Positions 17,809-26,981 of a DNA stretch of 64,000 nt are shown here, one piece after another. This DNA comes from Sphingopyxis sp. LC81 (GTDB lineage: Bacteria; Pseudomonadota; Alphaproteobacteria; Sphingomonadales; Sphingomonadaceae). The notes under the pieces were generated by a model. It did no database searches, was not told the origin of the DNA, and worked only from the letters and a program-made list of their open reading frames with translations. The stretch is from contig NZ_JNFD01000014.1 of NCBI RefSeq assembly GCF_000756375.1, forward strand, positions 62,001 to 126,000, read 5' to 3'. Numbering within the stretch: the stretch's first letter is position 1; each line of letters opens with the position of its first letter. The translations under genes were made by a program, and so were the position numbers.

Positions 17809-19563
17809 CTATATGATCGCGCCTTCGCGGTAGCGGGGGGACAATTCCGTGATGATGTCCTCGACCGAAACGAGCCGCCATTCCGCGCCGCGAAGATCCA
17901 TAGGGATTTGCGTCGCGTGAAAGAAGCGGACGCGCAATTGGGCCTCATAGCCCGAATTCTGGTCGAAGGGGGGAATGTATCCGCCCGAGACATGGGTGGT
18001 GCGAGTAAGAGCGATGCGGCTTAGTACGAGCAGCCGGTCGAAGCCTTCTTTGCGTGCGGTTTGCGCCGCCCCCAGCAAAGCGAGTTCCTCGACGGCCGCT
18101 TTGGGCGCAAGCGCGTGGGTATAGCGGATCGTCCATGTGTCGCTGTCGCCCTCGCGATTGCGCGACAGCCCCGTATCGCTAAGGAAATAGCCATCGCCCG
18201 CGGGCTTGAGCACGGGGACGACCTTCGGGGTCTCGGGCTTTGGAAGCATTTCCATAAATTCGTCGAACGACAGGTCGAGTGCCGCGCTGCGCTCCTGCGC
18301 ATTTCGCAGCTCGATCGCAGCGATCGCGCGTTCGACATCCGCCTTGTCATCGGGCCCCATCTGGGGAGTCAGGCGCAATACGTCGATGGCGATCGGCAAT
18401 TCGACGAGGCGTTTTTTCCTCATCTCGGCGTGCGATTGCTCGATCGGCTTGATCGCGATCATCGGACGATAGGCAATGGCCGCGGCCCATAGATTCAGCT
18501 CGTCCCGCGCCTTGCGTGCGTGTGGCTGGCGTCGGGCATGGGCTTCGACATCCTTTTTCCGAGGTGGTCGTCCATCGGTCCGCGGGGGTGGCGGGGCCAT
18601 GATCTCGTCGAGTTCCACCCCGGCAAGGGTGATCAACGCTTTCGCTTCCTCGCTATTGCCAGCGACGTTTTCGGCATAGGCCCACGCACCATAAAAGCCT
18701 GTTCGAACGCCGATTTCCTTTAGTTCCGCTTCGGCGGCGTCGGTGAGGGTCCAGCCGCCGCGTTGTTTGGGCAGGTCGAAACTGACCGCAGGGGCGATGT
18801 CGCGGGCGGCCTGATACTGCCCGGACAGAAAATTCATCCAGAAAAGACCGATGCTCTTTTCGGGAGCGAGGGCAATTCGCGAGCGCAGTTCTACCACTTG
18901 GGCCGGGAGGCTGTGATCCATGTCCAGCGTCAGTCGCGTTGCAAGATCGGCAATTGATTGCGACCATCGTCGTTGATTACGGAATTTCGCGATCGCGGCG
19001 ATCGCCTCTTCTTTACGGCCCAGTTTGCTCAAGGCGTAGGCGCGGACCGCCTGATTGCCGATTCCTATGCTCCGCGCGAAATAGGGGTCATTGTTCGCCG
19101 CGCCCAATGCATCGCTGTCGTCGGCAAGTTTGAGCGCGGCTTCGGCATTCCCTGCCGCAATCTTTTGTACTGCCTGGCCTTGCAACAGGCTGGCGCGGCG
19201 TAGCCAAAAATTATCGACCAGCCGCGAATCGACGAGCGCACGGCTACAGGCGGAGACGCCGGTCTCCCCAAAAATCCGCATCCCGCCGCGGCGCAGGTCC
19301 GCCGAACGCGTCGTGGCACCGAAGAGGAAGGATTCGCGCGCGATGCCGTCCGATTTACCCTTGGGTGCGGCATAGCCATCGCAAATACGGAAATCATTGT
19401 CGCTGGCGCTACCGTCTTGGCCGACGGGTAACGGCGGGGCGGTCTTCGCCGCACTCATCCCTGCGCCGGGAACCTTCGCCAGCTTGTCGTTTTCAACCGC
19501 AAGGGCTGGACAAGCGGCCAAGCCCATCGCGAGCGGCAGCAGCGCCGAAAAACAGAACTTCAT
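17809..19563 (-). CDS. Exported hypothetical protein with helical-repeat region
   Basis: 584 residues with a clear Sec signal peptide (ACPALA, about residue 22). Residues 120-330 are rich in Ala-Leu helices spaced like TPR or SEL1-type repeats (for example AVRAYALSKLGRKEEAIAAIAKF). The middle has a proline-rich linker with PPRTDGRPPRK, and the C-terminal third is a beta-rich domain ending in DIITELSPRYREG. No named family. It is probably periplasmic and may be a scaffold; transcribed alone. Confidence 0.7.
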   Translation of the reverse strand: MKFCFSALLPLAMGLAACPALAVENDKLAKVPGAGMSAAKTAPPLPVGQDGSASDNDFRICDGYAAPKGKSDGIARESFLFGATTRSADLRRGGMRIFGETGVSACSRALVDSRLVDNFWLRRASLLQGQAVQKIAAGNAEAALKLADDSDALGAANNDPYFARSIGIGNQAVRAYALSKLGRKEEAIAAIAKFRNQRRWSQSIADLATRLTLDMDHSLPAQVVELRSRIALAPEKSIGLFWMNFLSGQYQAARDIAPAVSFDLPKQRGGWTLTDAAEAELKEIGVRTGFYGAWAYAENVAGNSEEAKALITLAGVELDEIMAPPPPRTDGRPPRKKDVEAHARRQPHARKARDELNLWAAAIAYRPMIAIKPIEQSHAEMRKKRLVELPIAIDVLRLTPQMGPDDKADVERAIAAIELRNAQERSAALDLSFDEFMEMLPKPETPKVVPVLKPAGDGYFLSDTGLSRNREGDSDTWTIRYTHALAPKAAVEELALLGAAQTARKEGFDRLLVLSRIALTRTTHVSGGYIPPFDQNSGYEAQLRVRFFHATQIPMDLRGAEWRLVSVEDIITELSPRYREGAII

Positions 19564-19654
19564 GATATCCCCCCGGACTTTTCCCCAACCTGTTGGCTAT
19601 TGGACCGTCACCGGTCGATCAATGGGAAAAGCATCCAGGGCCGGAACTTGCCCT

Positions 19655-20260
19655 TCAGTTCTGCGGCGGGGGAGGCAACGGCGCGGCGTCAGCTTCGTCG
19701 GGGGCGGGCTGCGCGGGCGCCTGGCCGTTCGCCTGACGCTCGAGTTCCTCGGCCGCTTTCTGCCGTTCGGCGAGCGCGCGTTCCTCGGCGACGACCGCGG
19801 CTTCAACTTCGTCCGCCGCGGCGTCGATGCCCGCGATGCGCTTGGCGCGTTCGTCGGCGATCATCGTCTGCCAGTCAGTCTTGTTCGCAGCCTGGCGTTC
19901 GGCCTTCGCCCCCGCGACGAGTGCCTGCGTACAGCCGGTGAAGCCGCCGAGGCCGGTTGGCGAGCAGCTGTCGGTGCCAAAGCGGCCGACGCGTTCGAGC
20001 GCGACCACCTTGTTCGCCCACGCCTCATTGCGCACGTCGAGTGGATTGCCGCGCAGCATTTGGGGAACGCGATAGCGTTCGGTTTCGGGCAGGCGGTTAC
20101 AGACGACGATTTCGTCAGGGCTCGACTGTTCGCACTTGTCGTCGCCATAGATGATGACCTGGTTGATCTTTTCGGCATCGACCGTCTGCTGCTGCGCCGC
20201 CACGGGCATGGCGGCAGCACTGCCGGCGAGGATCAGCGCGAACAGGGGGAGGCGGGTCAT
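19655..20260 (-). CDS. Exported hypothetical protein
   Basis: 201 residues with a signal peptide (residues 1-21, MPVAAQQ). Two Cys pairs (DDKCEQSSPDEIVVC and DSCSPTGLGGFTGC) suggest periplasmic disulfides. The C-terminal third is a charged helix (AAVVAEERALAERQKAAEELERQ) followed by a Pro-rich tail. No family recognised. The ATG at 20260 is the start directly in front of the signal peptide. Confidence 0.7.
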   Translation of the reverse strand: MTRLPLFALILAGSAAAMPVAAQQQTVDAEKINQVIIYGDDKCEQSSPDEIVVCNRLPETERYRVPQMLRGNPLDVRNEAWANKVVALERVGRFGTDSCSPTGLGGFTGCTQALVAGAKAERQAANKTDWQTMIADERAKRIAGIDAAADEVEAAVVAEERALAERQKAAEELERQANGQAPAQPAPDEADAAPLPPPPQN

Positions 20261-20338
20261 CGTATCTTCCTTTGTCGTTTCAGGCGGCATGGCAGCCGCT
20301 ACCTGCATCCGCCGTGAACGGCGCCGGCGGCTATTCTA

Positions 20339-20854
20339 TCAGATACGTTTCGACAGCGCGATGGCTGCACGGCAGCCCGCGCGGATCGCGAAGCTGAGGA
20401 TCGGGTAACCGGGGGCGCTTTCTGCCCCTGCCGCCAATGCGGCTTCCTTGTGCTCCAGCTCCTCGGCGCGGAAGTCGGCGACCGCGGCGCTGAGCTCGGG
20501 GTCGCTGTCGCCGAGTTCATCCAGCTGGTCGCTGTAATGCCGATCGATCTCGGTCTCGACCGCGGCGGTGCACGCCATCGCGGCGCGCGGACCCATCGCG
20601 GCGGTGACGGCGCCCAGCGCGAAACCCGCGACGTTCCAGAAGGGCTGGAGCGCGGTCGGGCGCACACCGCGCTTGGCGATCATGGCATCGAAGAATTTGC
20701 GGTGCCGCTCTTCCTGCTCGGCCATATGCGCGATTTCGCGCGCCATCGGGTGGCGGTCGCCCATCACCGCCAGCTGGCCGGCATAGATGCGCGTCGCGCC
20801 ATATTCGCCCGCCTGGTCGACGCGGATCATCGATGCCGTGCGCTTGTTCCTCAT
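20339..20854 (-). CDS. coq7: 3-demethoxyubiquinol 3-hydroxylase (Coq7)
   Basis: 171 residues with the di-iron ligands of the COQ7/CLK-1 family: Glu in DQAGEYGA, EQEERHRKFF, ETEIDRHY and EELEHKE. It carries out the penultimate step of ubiquinone synthesis at the membrane. The ATG overlaps the dsbB stop by four bases (ATGA). Alphaproteobacteria use Coq7 where gammaproteobacteria use UbiF. Confidence 0.93.
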   Translation of the reverse strand: MRNKRTASMIRVDQAGEYGATRIYAGQLAVMGDRHPMAREIAHMAEQEERHRKFFDAMIAKRGVRPTALQPFWNVAGFALGAVTAAMGPRAAMACTAAVETEIDRHYSDQLDELGDSDPELSAAVADFRAEELEHKEAALAAGAESAPGYPILSFAIRAGCRAAIALSKRI

Positions 20855-21333
20855 GCCGCCGATGTGGTCTTCCGGCGCAGCAAGGTCAAGACGAGCGCTG
20901 CGGCGCCGAGCGAGAAGATCGCGTTGAATCCCGCGAGCGAGATGCCGAAGAGCGTCCATTGCGCGGTGTCGCAGCGGATCAGCGGCGCGTTCATTATCGA
21001 ATCGAGCGACACTGGACCGGCGCCGCCGGTTGCGCAGGTGGTGATGCCTTCCCAGAAGCCATATTCGACCCCGGCGTGAAAGATACCGATCGCCCCGCTG
21101 ATTGCGATCGCGACGGCGGCGAGCAGGGTGAGAGCGCGCATCGCCTTGTCATTGCGGCGGAGGAGCAGCGCGAGCAGTGCGAGCACGATCGCCGCCTGAT
21201 GCGGCCAGCGCTGCCAGTAACACATCTCGCACGGGTGGAGGCCAAAGCCATATTGCGACACGAGCGCGCCGCCATAGAGCAGCAGCGGCGCGAGAAACGC
21301 GACGACGGGTGCGGAAAGCCGCGAGTTCAGCAT
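20851..21333 (-). CDS. dsbB: Disulfide bond formation protein DsbB
   Basis: 160 residues with four transmembrane helices. The first periplasmic loop has the CEMC pair (HPCEMCYWQRW) and the second loop has TTCATGG and APLIRCD. DsbB re-oxidises DsbA using ubiquinone, which makes its overlap with coq7 functionally neat. It lies 12 bases after ctpA. Confidence 0.92.
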   Translation of the reverse strand: MLNSRLSAPVVAFLAPLLLYGGALVSQYGFGLHPCEMCYWQRWPHQAAIVLALLALLLRRNDKAMRALTLLAAVAIAISGAIGIFHAGVEYGFWEGITTCATGGAGPVSLDSIMNAPLIRCDTAQWTLFGISLAGFNAIFSLGAAALVLTLLRRKTTSAA

Positions 21334-21345
21334 GTCCCGCGCCCC

Positions 21346-22743
21346 TTAGTTGCGCGCGGTCGGCTTGGCAGGCTTGACCGGCGGCTTGCCGCCCTGCGCC
21401 ATGCGCGGCGCGACCGGGCCGATGCGGCCGATCGTCTGCAGCGCATAATGGAGCTGGAAATCCTCGATGCCCTTCGCCTTCAGGTCGGCGGCGGTCGCGG
21501 TGAAGCGCGGATCGGCCTTTTCGTCCTTTTCGAGCAGGCCGTTGTCGACCTTCTTTTCGTTGACCAGGTGGCGGCGCAGGTCGCTTTCGCGGAACTTCGG
21601 CCGCGACGCATAGTCGGGATCCGAAATCTGCGGCACGCGGATATCGGGCTCGATCCCGCCTTCCTGCACGCTGCGCCCCGACGGCGTGTAGTAACGCGCG
21701 GTGGTCAGGCGCAGCGCGGTGGTGTCGGTCAGCGGCAGCACGGTCTGCACCGATCCCTTGCCAAAGCTGCGTTCGCCCATCACGACCGCACGGTGCTGGT
21801 CCTGCAGCGCGCCCGCGACGATTTCGGAGGCCGAGGCCGATCCCGAGTCGATCAGCACGACGACCGGCGCGCCGCTGGCGAGGTCGCCGGGTTCGGCGAA
21901 ATAGCGTTCGATATCGCCCTTCTTGCGGCCGCGCTGCGAAACAATCTCGCCGCGTTCGAGGAACAGGTCGCTGATCCCGACGGCTTCGTCGAGCAGCCCG
22001 CCGGGGTTCGAACGGAGGTCGAGGATCCAGCCGCGCGGTTTCTTGCCGAGCGATTTTTCGACCGCCATCATCGCGGCCTTGAGGTCGGTCGTCGCGTCGG
22101 CCGAGAAGCTGGTGACGGTGAGCACGCCGACGTCGCCGCTGACTTCCCACTTCACGGGCTTCAGGTCGATGATCTCGCGCGTCAGCGTCATTTCGATCGG
22201 CTTGTCCTGGCCTTCGCGGACGACGGTGATCCCGATCTCGGTGCCCGGACGTCCGCGCATCTGTTCGACCGCCTCGTCGAGCGTCAGGCCGAAGATCAGT
22301 TCCTTGTTGATGTGGGTGATATAATCGCCCGCCTTGATTCCCGCCTTGTCGGCCGGGGTGTCGGCGGTCGGCGCGATCACCTTTACGACGCCGTCTTCCA
22401 TCGTCACCGACAGGCCGAGCCCGCCATATTCGCCGTCGGTCTGGGTGCGCAGGTTCGAAAAGCCGCGCGCGTCGAGATAGCCTGAATGCGGGTCGAGGCT
22501 GGCGAGCATGCCGTTGATCGCGCCTTCGATCAGCTTCGAATCGTCGACCGGTTCGACATAGTTGGATTTGACCTCGAGATAGACGTCCATGAAGCGCGAA
22601 ATTTCTTCCTGCGTCTTCGAATCGACGGTCGCCATCGCGCCGGTCGCGAGCGGAACGAGCGCCAGCGTCGAGAGCGCGGCGGCGCCCTGCCACAAGGCGA
22701 AGCGGCGCTTCGGGGACACGGCGGTCTTGGTCGATTCGGTCAT
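21346..22743 (-). CDS. ctpA: S41 family C-terminal processing protease
   Basis: 465 residues: an N-terminal signal-anchor (about 14-36), a PDZ domain (GGLGLSVTMEDGVVKVIAP onward, about 95-170) and an S41 protease domain with the catalytic Ser in DSGSASASEIVAGAL and Lys in GKGSVQ. It degrades or trims periplasmic proteins, including cell-wall hydrolases. It lies directly downstream of the EnvC-like gene in the same direction, a pairing seen in many alphaproteobacteria. Confidence 0.94.
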   Translation of the reverse strand: MTESTKTAVSPKRRFALWQGAAALSTLALVPLATGAMATVDSKTQEEISRFMDVYLEVKSNYVEPVDDSKLIEGAINGMLASLDPHSGYLDARGFSNLRTQTDGEYGGLGLSVTMEDGVVKVIAPTADTPADKAGIKAGDYITHINKELIFGLTLDEAVEQMRGRPGTEIGITVVREGQDKPIEMTLTREIIDLKPVKWEVSGDVGVLTVTSFSADATTDLKAAMMAVEKSLGKKPRGWILDLRSNPGGLLDEAVGISDLFLERGEIVSQRGRKKGDIERYFAEPGDLASGAPVVVLIDSGSASASEIVAGALQDQHRAVVMGERSFGKGSVQTVLPLTDTTALRLTTARYYTPSGRSVQEGGIEPDIRVPQISDPDYASRPKFRESDLRRHLVNEKKVDNGLLEKDEKADPRFTATAADLKAKGIEDFQLHYALQTIGRIGPVAPRMAQGGKPPVKPAKPTARN

Positions 22744-22877
22744 GGGCGTCTTTCAGTCACGCGAGAGCAATCCCGCCTTATAATCCCCGGCCCGCCATCC
22801 TCCTACGCAAATCTGCGGGCGTCAAGCGGTGCATCCCTATGCGAGACAGCGGCCGAACGGGCGATTAACGGCGCCGC

Positions 22878-24092
22878 TCAACCGATCATCGCGACGATAT
22901 CGACCGGACGGCCGGCGCGGCGGAGCTCGACGGTGATGCGGCTGTCATCGGAACCGGCGCGGCCGATCGGTGCCCCCGGATCGAGCGTGTCGCCGACCCC
23001 GACCGACAATGCGATCATGCCGGTGAGCAACGACACCCAGCCGCCGCCATGGTCGATGATGACGATCTTGCCATAGCCGCGATAATCGCCGGCAAAGCCG
23101 ACGCGGCCGGGGGCGGGGGCGACGACTTGGCCGCCCGGGCGCGCCGCGATCGTCACGCCGCGCGATCGGACGCCGCTTTCGTTGACTTCGCCCAGCCCCG
23201 CGACGATGCGCCCGACGACGGGCAGACGATAGGCGCCTTGCGCCAATTCGGCTTCGGCCGCGGCGGGCGGCGCGGCACTGGCGACGCTGCCTGCAGGATT
23301 GCGCGGGCGCGGCACCGGGCCGGCGAGCTGCGCCAGTTCGGCGCGCACCGCGCTGTCGGCTTCGAGCGAGTCCATCAGATCGACGATGTCGCGCGCCTTT
23401 TCGCCGAGCCCGAGCGCGCGGTCGGCCTCGAGCTGCGCGCTGCTCATCAGCTCGCGCGAGCGGAGTCGCCCTTCATTTTCGAGCCGTGTCAGCGCGTCGC
23501 GGCGCTGCGCGAGCTGCGTCTTGCTGGTCGAAAGCGCCTTCAATGCGATTGCTTGCTGCTGCCGTACCGTCTGCAGCGCGCCGAGTTCGCGGCGCGCCCC
23601 GGCGGTGCGGCGCTCGATCACCGGCATCGCGGCGTCGATCACCGCGCGCGCGTGCACCATGTCGGTCAGCGATCCCGGCTGCGCGAGCACGCTGACCGGC
23701 GGCTGGCGGCTCAACTGCTGGAGCGAGGCGGCAAGTTCGAGCAACGGCTGCTGTTGCTGCGCCAGCCGCGCGCGCTGACCCGCGAGACGGCGGCTGACGA
23801 GCGCGACCCGGGCTTCGCCGGCGCTGATGTCGGCCTCGGCCGATTGGATGCGCGCGGCGAGCGCCGCGCTGCGCTTCTTCAGCCGGTCGGCCTCGCTGCT
23901 CGCCGCCACCGCCTGTTTTTCGAGCAATGCGCTGCGCGCCATCGCCGCCGCCGACTGCTGCTTGGCATCGATCAGCTGCGTGCGCTCGCGCGCCGCGATC
24001 GCCTGCGGATCGAAGATGTCGCTCGGCGCCAGCGCGAGCGCCGTGCCGCCGAAGACGGCGGTAATCGCCAAGACGGCGAACGCGCGTCTCAC
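22878..24092 (-). CDS. envC: Murein hydrolase activator, EnvC-like (degenerate M23 domain)
   Basis: 404 residues starting with a GTG that overlaps the rlmH stop (GTGA). A signal peptide (about 1-21) is followed by a long coiled coil (about 30-250, many Ala/Glu/Gln/Arg heptads) and a C-terminal LytM/M23 domain (GRVGFAGDYRGYGKIVIIDHGGGWVSLL). The zinc ligands of active M23 enzymes are incomplete, as in EnvC, which activates amidases at the septum rather than cutting peptidoglycan itself. Confidence 0.88.
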   Translation of the reverse strand: MRRAFAVLAITAVFGGTALALAPSDIFDPQAIAARERTQLIDAKQQSAAAMARSALLEKQAVAASSEADRLKKRSAALAARIQSAEADISAGEARVALVSRRLAGQRARLAQQQQPLLELAASLQQLSRQPPVSVLAQPGSLTDMVHARAVIDAAMPVIERRTAGARRELGALQTVRQQQAIALKALSTSKTQLAQRRDALTRLENEGRLRSRELMSSAQLEADRALGLGEKARDIVDLMDSLEADSAVRAELAQLAGPVPRPRNPAGSVASAAPPAAAEAELAQGAYRLPVVGRIVAGLGEVNESGVRSRGVTIAARPGGQVVAPAPGRVGFAGDYRGYGKIVIIDHGGGWVSLLTGMIALSVGVGDTLDPGAPIGRAGSDDSRITVELRRAGRPVDIVAMIG

Positions 24093-24517
24093 TGGCGGCC
24101 TTCGCGGTGATAGGGATGGTTCGCGACGATGCTCGTCGCGCGCCACAATTGTTCGGCGAGCATCGCGCGCGCCATCAAATGCGGCCAGGTCGCGCGGCCG
24201 AAGGCGATGACCTTGTCGGCGCCCTCGCGCTCCTCGGGGGTGAAGCCGTCGGCGGCGCCGAGGCAGAAGCGCGCCTCGCGCACCCCTCCGTCGCGCCATT
24301 TTTCGAGCAATTTGGCGAATTCGAGCGACGACATCTGGTCGCCGCCCTCGTCGAGCAAGATGGTGCGGCTATTCTCCGCCGCGGCGGGCATGCGGCCGCC
24401 CGTATCGGGAAGCTCCGAAATCTTCTGCGCCCAGGTCACGCGCTTCATATAGCGCTCGACCAGCTCGGCCTCGGGCCCGCGCCCGATGCGCCCGCGCGCG
24501 ATGATGTGCAGCAACAT
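24089..24517 (-). CDS. rlmH: 23S rRNA (pseudouridine1915-N3)-methyltransferase
   Basis: 142 residues with the SPOUT features of RlmH: N-terminal MLLHIIARGRIG, central LDEGGDQMSS and FCLGAADGF, C-terminal EQLWRATSIVANHPYHR. It methylates pseudouridine 1915 of 23S rRNA in the assembled ribosome. Sits between rsfS and envC, overlapping the latter. Confidence 0.96.
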   Translation of the reverse strand: MLLHIIARGRIGRGPEAELVERYMKRVTWAQKISELPDTGGRMPAAAENSRTILLDEGGDQMSSLEFAKLLEKWRDGGVREARFCLGAADGFTPEEREGADKVIAFGRATWPHLMARAMLAEQLWRATSIVANHPYHREGRQ

Positions 24518-24550
24518 GAGCGTCCGCCTAGCCGGTAGGCGGGGCGGACG

Positions 24551-24961
24551 TCAATTTGCCGCGGTAACCGGCGGCGCGTCGCCGAACGACCACATGCGCT
24601 CGAGGTTGTAGAAGCTACGCACCTCTGGGCGGAACAGGTGGACGATGACATCGCCCGCATCGATCAGCACCCAATCGGCATTGGGCAGCCCTTCGACGCG
24701 GACCAGCCGGCCCGCTTCCTGCTTGATCCGCTGTGCCAGTTTCTCGGCGATCGCCGAGACATGGCGCGTCGACCGGCCGCTCGCGATCACCATGTGATCG
24801 GCGATGCTGCTTTTGCCGGCAAGCGGGATGGAGATGGTTTCCTGGGCCTGGTCCTCATCCAGCTGGTGGAGGATCAGAGCGTGGAGCGCGTCCACGTTAT
24901 CGCCAGAAGGCTTTGGGGCGGATGCGGCGCCACTGGCGGCATCCTGGTTGGCGGAGATCAA
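24551..24961 (-). CDS. rsfS: Ribosomal silencing factor RsfS
   Basis: 136 residues with the RsfS/Iojap core (MVIASGRSTRHVSAIAEKL, NADWVLIDAGDVIVHLF, FYNLERMW). It binds L14 and blocks subunit joining when nutrients are scarce. The likely start is a TTG overlapping the nadD stop (TTGA); the first 20 or so residues are low-complexity, so a later GTG is possible. Confidence 0.93.
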   Translation of the reverse strand: MISANQDAASGAASAPKPSGDNVDALHALILHQLDEDQAQETISIPLAGKSSIADHMVIASGRSTRHVSAIAEKLAQRIKQEAGRLVRVEGLPNADWVLIDAGDVIVHLFRPEVRSFYNLERMWSFGDAPPVTAAN

Positions 24962-25653
24962 ATGCGTCCTTTCCTAGTCGGGTCCACAAGGCGCGAACGG
25001 GTCAGCGGGTCGCGCAAAGCGCGGCCTTCATAGCGTTCGAACCAGCGGGGGTTGGCCTGCCGTATCGCAGTTGCGGATCGCACATCGGGCGAAAATCGCA
25101 GGAACACGAGGGCGGGCGGTCTCCAGTCCATCCAATGTAATTTCTGGTCCACGGGCCGGACGAAGCGCCGAAGCCAACCCATCGCACGCCTTGCATGGGC
25201 GCGGTCATTATAGCCCGGACGCGCGATAACCGCAATCGGCATGAGTCGGGCAATCCCCCGCCAGTCGCGCCATTGGGGCAGTTGGACCAGATTATCGGCC
25301 CCCATGATCCAGATGAACTGGCGGTTCGGGTAACGCCGGACGAGCTTTTTGAGCGTATCGATCGTGTATCGCGTGCCGAGTTCAGCCTCGATTCCCGTTG
25401 CGCGAATCGGCGACCGCCGCGCTATGCGCTGCGCCGAGCCGAGGCGCGCGGAGAGCGAGGCCATCCCCGCCTTGGGCTTCAGCGGATTGCCCGGCGAGAC
25501 GAGCCACCACAGCTCGTCAAGGCCGAGCGCGTCGATCGCGTTCAGGCTGATCGCGCGATGCCCGCCATGCGCGGGGTTGAAGCTGCCGCCGAGGAGGCCG
25601 GTGGGGATCCGGCGCGTCAGGGCCGGACCTGTCCCGAACCGCGTACCAGCCAT
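24958..25653 (-). CDS. nadD: Nicotinate-nucleotide adenylyltransferase
   Basis: 231 residues with the nucleotidyltransferase motifs GLLGGSFNPAHGGHR near residue 20 and a late ISATAIR-like segment (VRSATAIRQ). It forms deamido-NAD from nicotinate mononucleotide and ATP. The start overlaps the end of proA by 37 bases. Confidence 0.95.
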   Translation of the reverse strand: MAGTRFGTGPALTRRIPTGLLGGSFNPAHGGHRAISLNAIDALGLDELWWLVSPGNPLKPKAGMASLSARLGSAQRIARRSPIRATGIEAELGTRYTIDTLKKLVRRYPNRQFIWIMGADNLVQLPQWRDWRGIARLMPIAVIARPGYNDRAHARRAMGWLRRFVRPVDQKLHWMDWRPPALVFLRFSPDVRSATAIRQANPRWFERYEGRALRDPLTRSRLVDPTRKGRI

Positions 25654-26903
25654 TTATACGTCGTGAGCCCTTCGAGCGCGACGGGGCCGCGGGCGTGGAG
25701 TCGCCCCGTGGCGATGCCGATTTCGGCGCCGAGGCCGAATTCGCCGCCGTCGGCGAACTGCGTCGAGGCATTGTGCATGACGATCGCGCTGTCGACGCCG
25801 GTCAGGAAGCGCTCAGCCGCGGCGGCATCCTCGGTGACGATCGCGTCGGTGTGGCGGCTCGAATGCGCGTCGATATGCGCGAGCGCGCCGGCGAGGCCGT
25901 CGACCATGGCGACCGACACGATCGCGTCGAGATATTCGGTGTCCCAGTCGCCCGCCGATGCCGCGTCGACATGCGGGCTCAGCGCCACGACGCCCTTGTC
26001 GCCGCGTACCTCGCAGCCCGCCTTTACGAGTGCGTCGACGATCGCGAGCGGCGCGGGATAGGCGCGGTCGATCAGGATCGTCTCGGTCGCGCCGCAGACG
26101 CCGGTGCGGCGCATCTTGGCATTGACCGCAAGCTCGACGGCTTTCGCCGGGTCGGCGGCGCCGTCGATGTAGAGGTGGTTGATCCCGTCGAGGTGCGCGA
26201 GCACGGGCACGCGCGCCTCGTCCTGCACGCGCGCGACGAGGCCCTTGCCGCCGCGCGGGATGATGATGTCGATCAGCCCCTGCGCGCGAAGCATCGCGCC
26301 CACCGCGGCGCGGTCCTGCGTCGGCACCAGTTGCACCGCGTCGGCGGGCAGGCCGGTCTCGACGAGACCCGCCGCGAACGCCGCGTGGATCGCGCGGTTC
26401 GAATGCGCCGCCTCGCTGCCGCCGCGCAGGATCACGGCGTTGCCCGACATCAGCCCGAGCGCCGCCGCATCGGCGGTCACATTGGGACGGCTTTCATAGA
26501 TGATGCCGACGACGCCGAGCGGCACGCGCACGCGGCTCAGCACCAGCCCGTTGGGGCGCGTTACGCGGTCGATCTCGGCGCCCGACGGATCGGGAAGCGC
26601 TGCGACATCGTCGATCGCGTCGGCGATCGATGCGAGGCGGCCTTCGTCGAGCCGCAGCCGATCGAGCATCGCGGCAGACAGGCCGTTCTTCTGTCCCGCC
26701 GCCATGTCCTCCGCGTTGGCCGCAAGGATATCCGCCGACCGCGCACGAATCTGCGCCGCCGCAGCAACCAGCCCGGCCGCCTTGTCCGCCGTCGGCGCCA
26801 GCGCGAGCGCCTTCGACGCGGCGCGCGCGCGCGCGCCCATGTCGGCGATCAGGGCGGCGGCGTCGCCGGGCAGGGGCGGCGCGGTGAGGGCTTCGGCGTT
26901 CAT
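25617..26903 (-). CDS. proA: Glutamate-5-semialdehyde dehydrogenase (gamma-glutamyl phosphate reductase)
   Basis: 428 residues, the normal ProA length. The NADP-binding region (LGVVGIIYESRPNVTADAAAL) and the catalytic Cys segment (MRRTGVCGATETILID) are intact. Second step of proline synthesis. First gene of the long minus-strand run that continues to coq7. Confidence 0.96.
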   Translation of the reverse strand: MNAEALTAPPLPGDAAALIADMGARARAASKALALAPTADKAAGLVAAAAQIRARSADILAANAEDMAAGQKNGLSAAMLDRLRLDEGRLASIADAIDDVAALPDPSGAEIDRVTRPNGLVLSRVRVPLGVVGIIYESRPNVTADAAALGLMSGNAVILRGGSEAAHSNRAIHAAFAAGLVETGLPADAVQLVPTQDRAAVGAMLRAQGLIDIIIPRGGKGLVARVQDEARVPVLAHLDGINHLYIDGAADPAKAVELAVNAKMRRTGVCGATETILIDRAYPAPLAIVDALVKAGCEVRGDKGVVALSPHVDAASAGDWDTEYLDAIVSVAMVDGLAGALAHIDAHSSRHTDAIVTEDAAAAERFLTGVDSAIVMHNASTQFADGGEFGLGAEIGIATGRLHARGPVALEGLTTYKWLVRGSGQVRP

Positions 26904-26981
26904 GGCGCCGCCCTATCACGCTTTGCTCCGGGGACGAAAGTCCCGTTGCGCCGCACCTCGCACCTCTTTAGGCAGGGCGCC

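Noticed and set aside
25695..26981. The long 5' extension of the DUF3667 frame over proA
   Set aside because: It is antisense to proA; the true start at 26982 is directly before the zinc ribbon domain.
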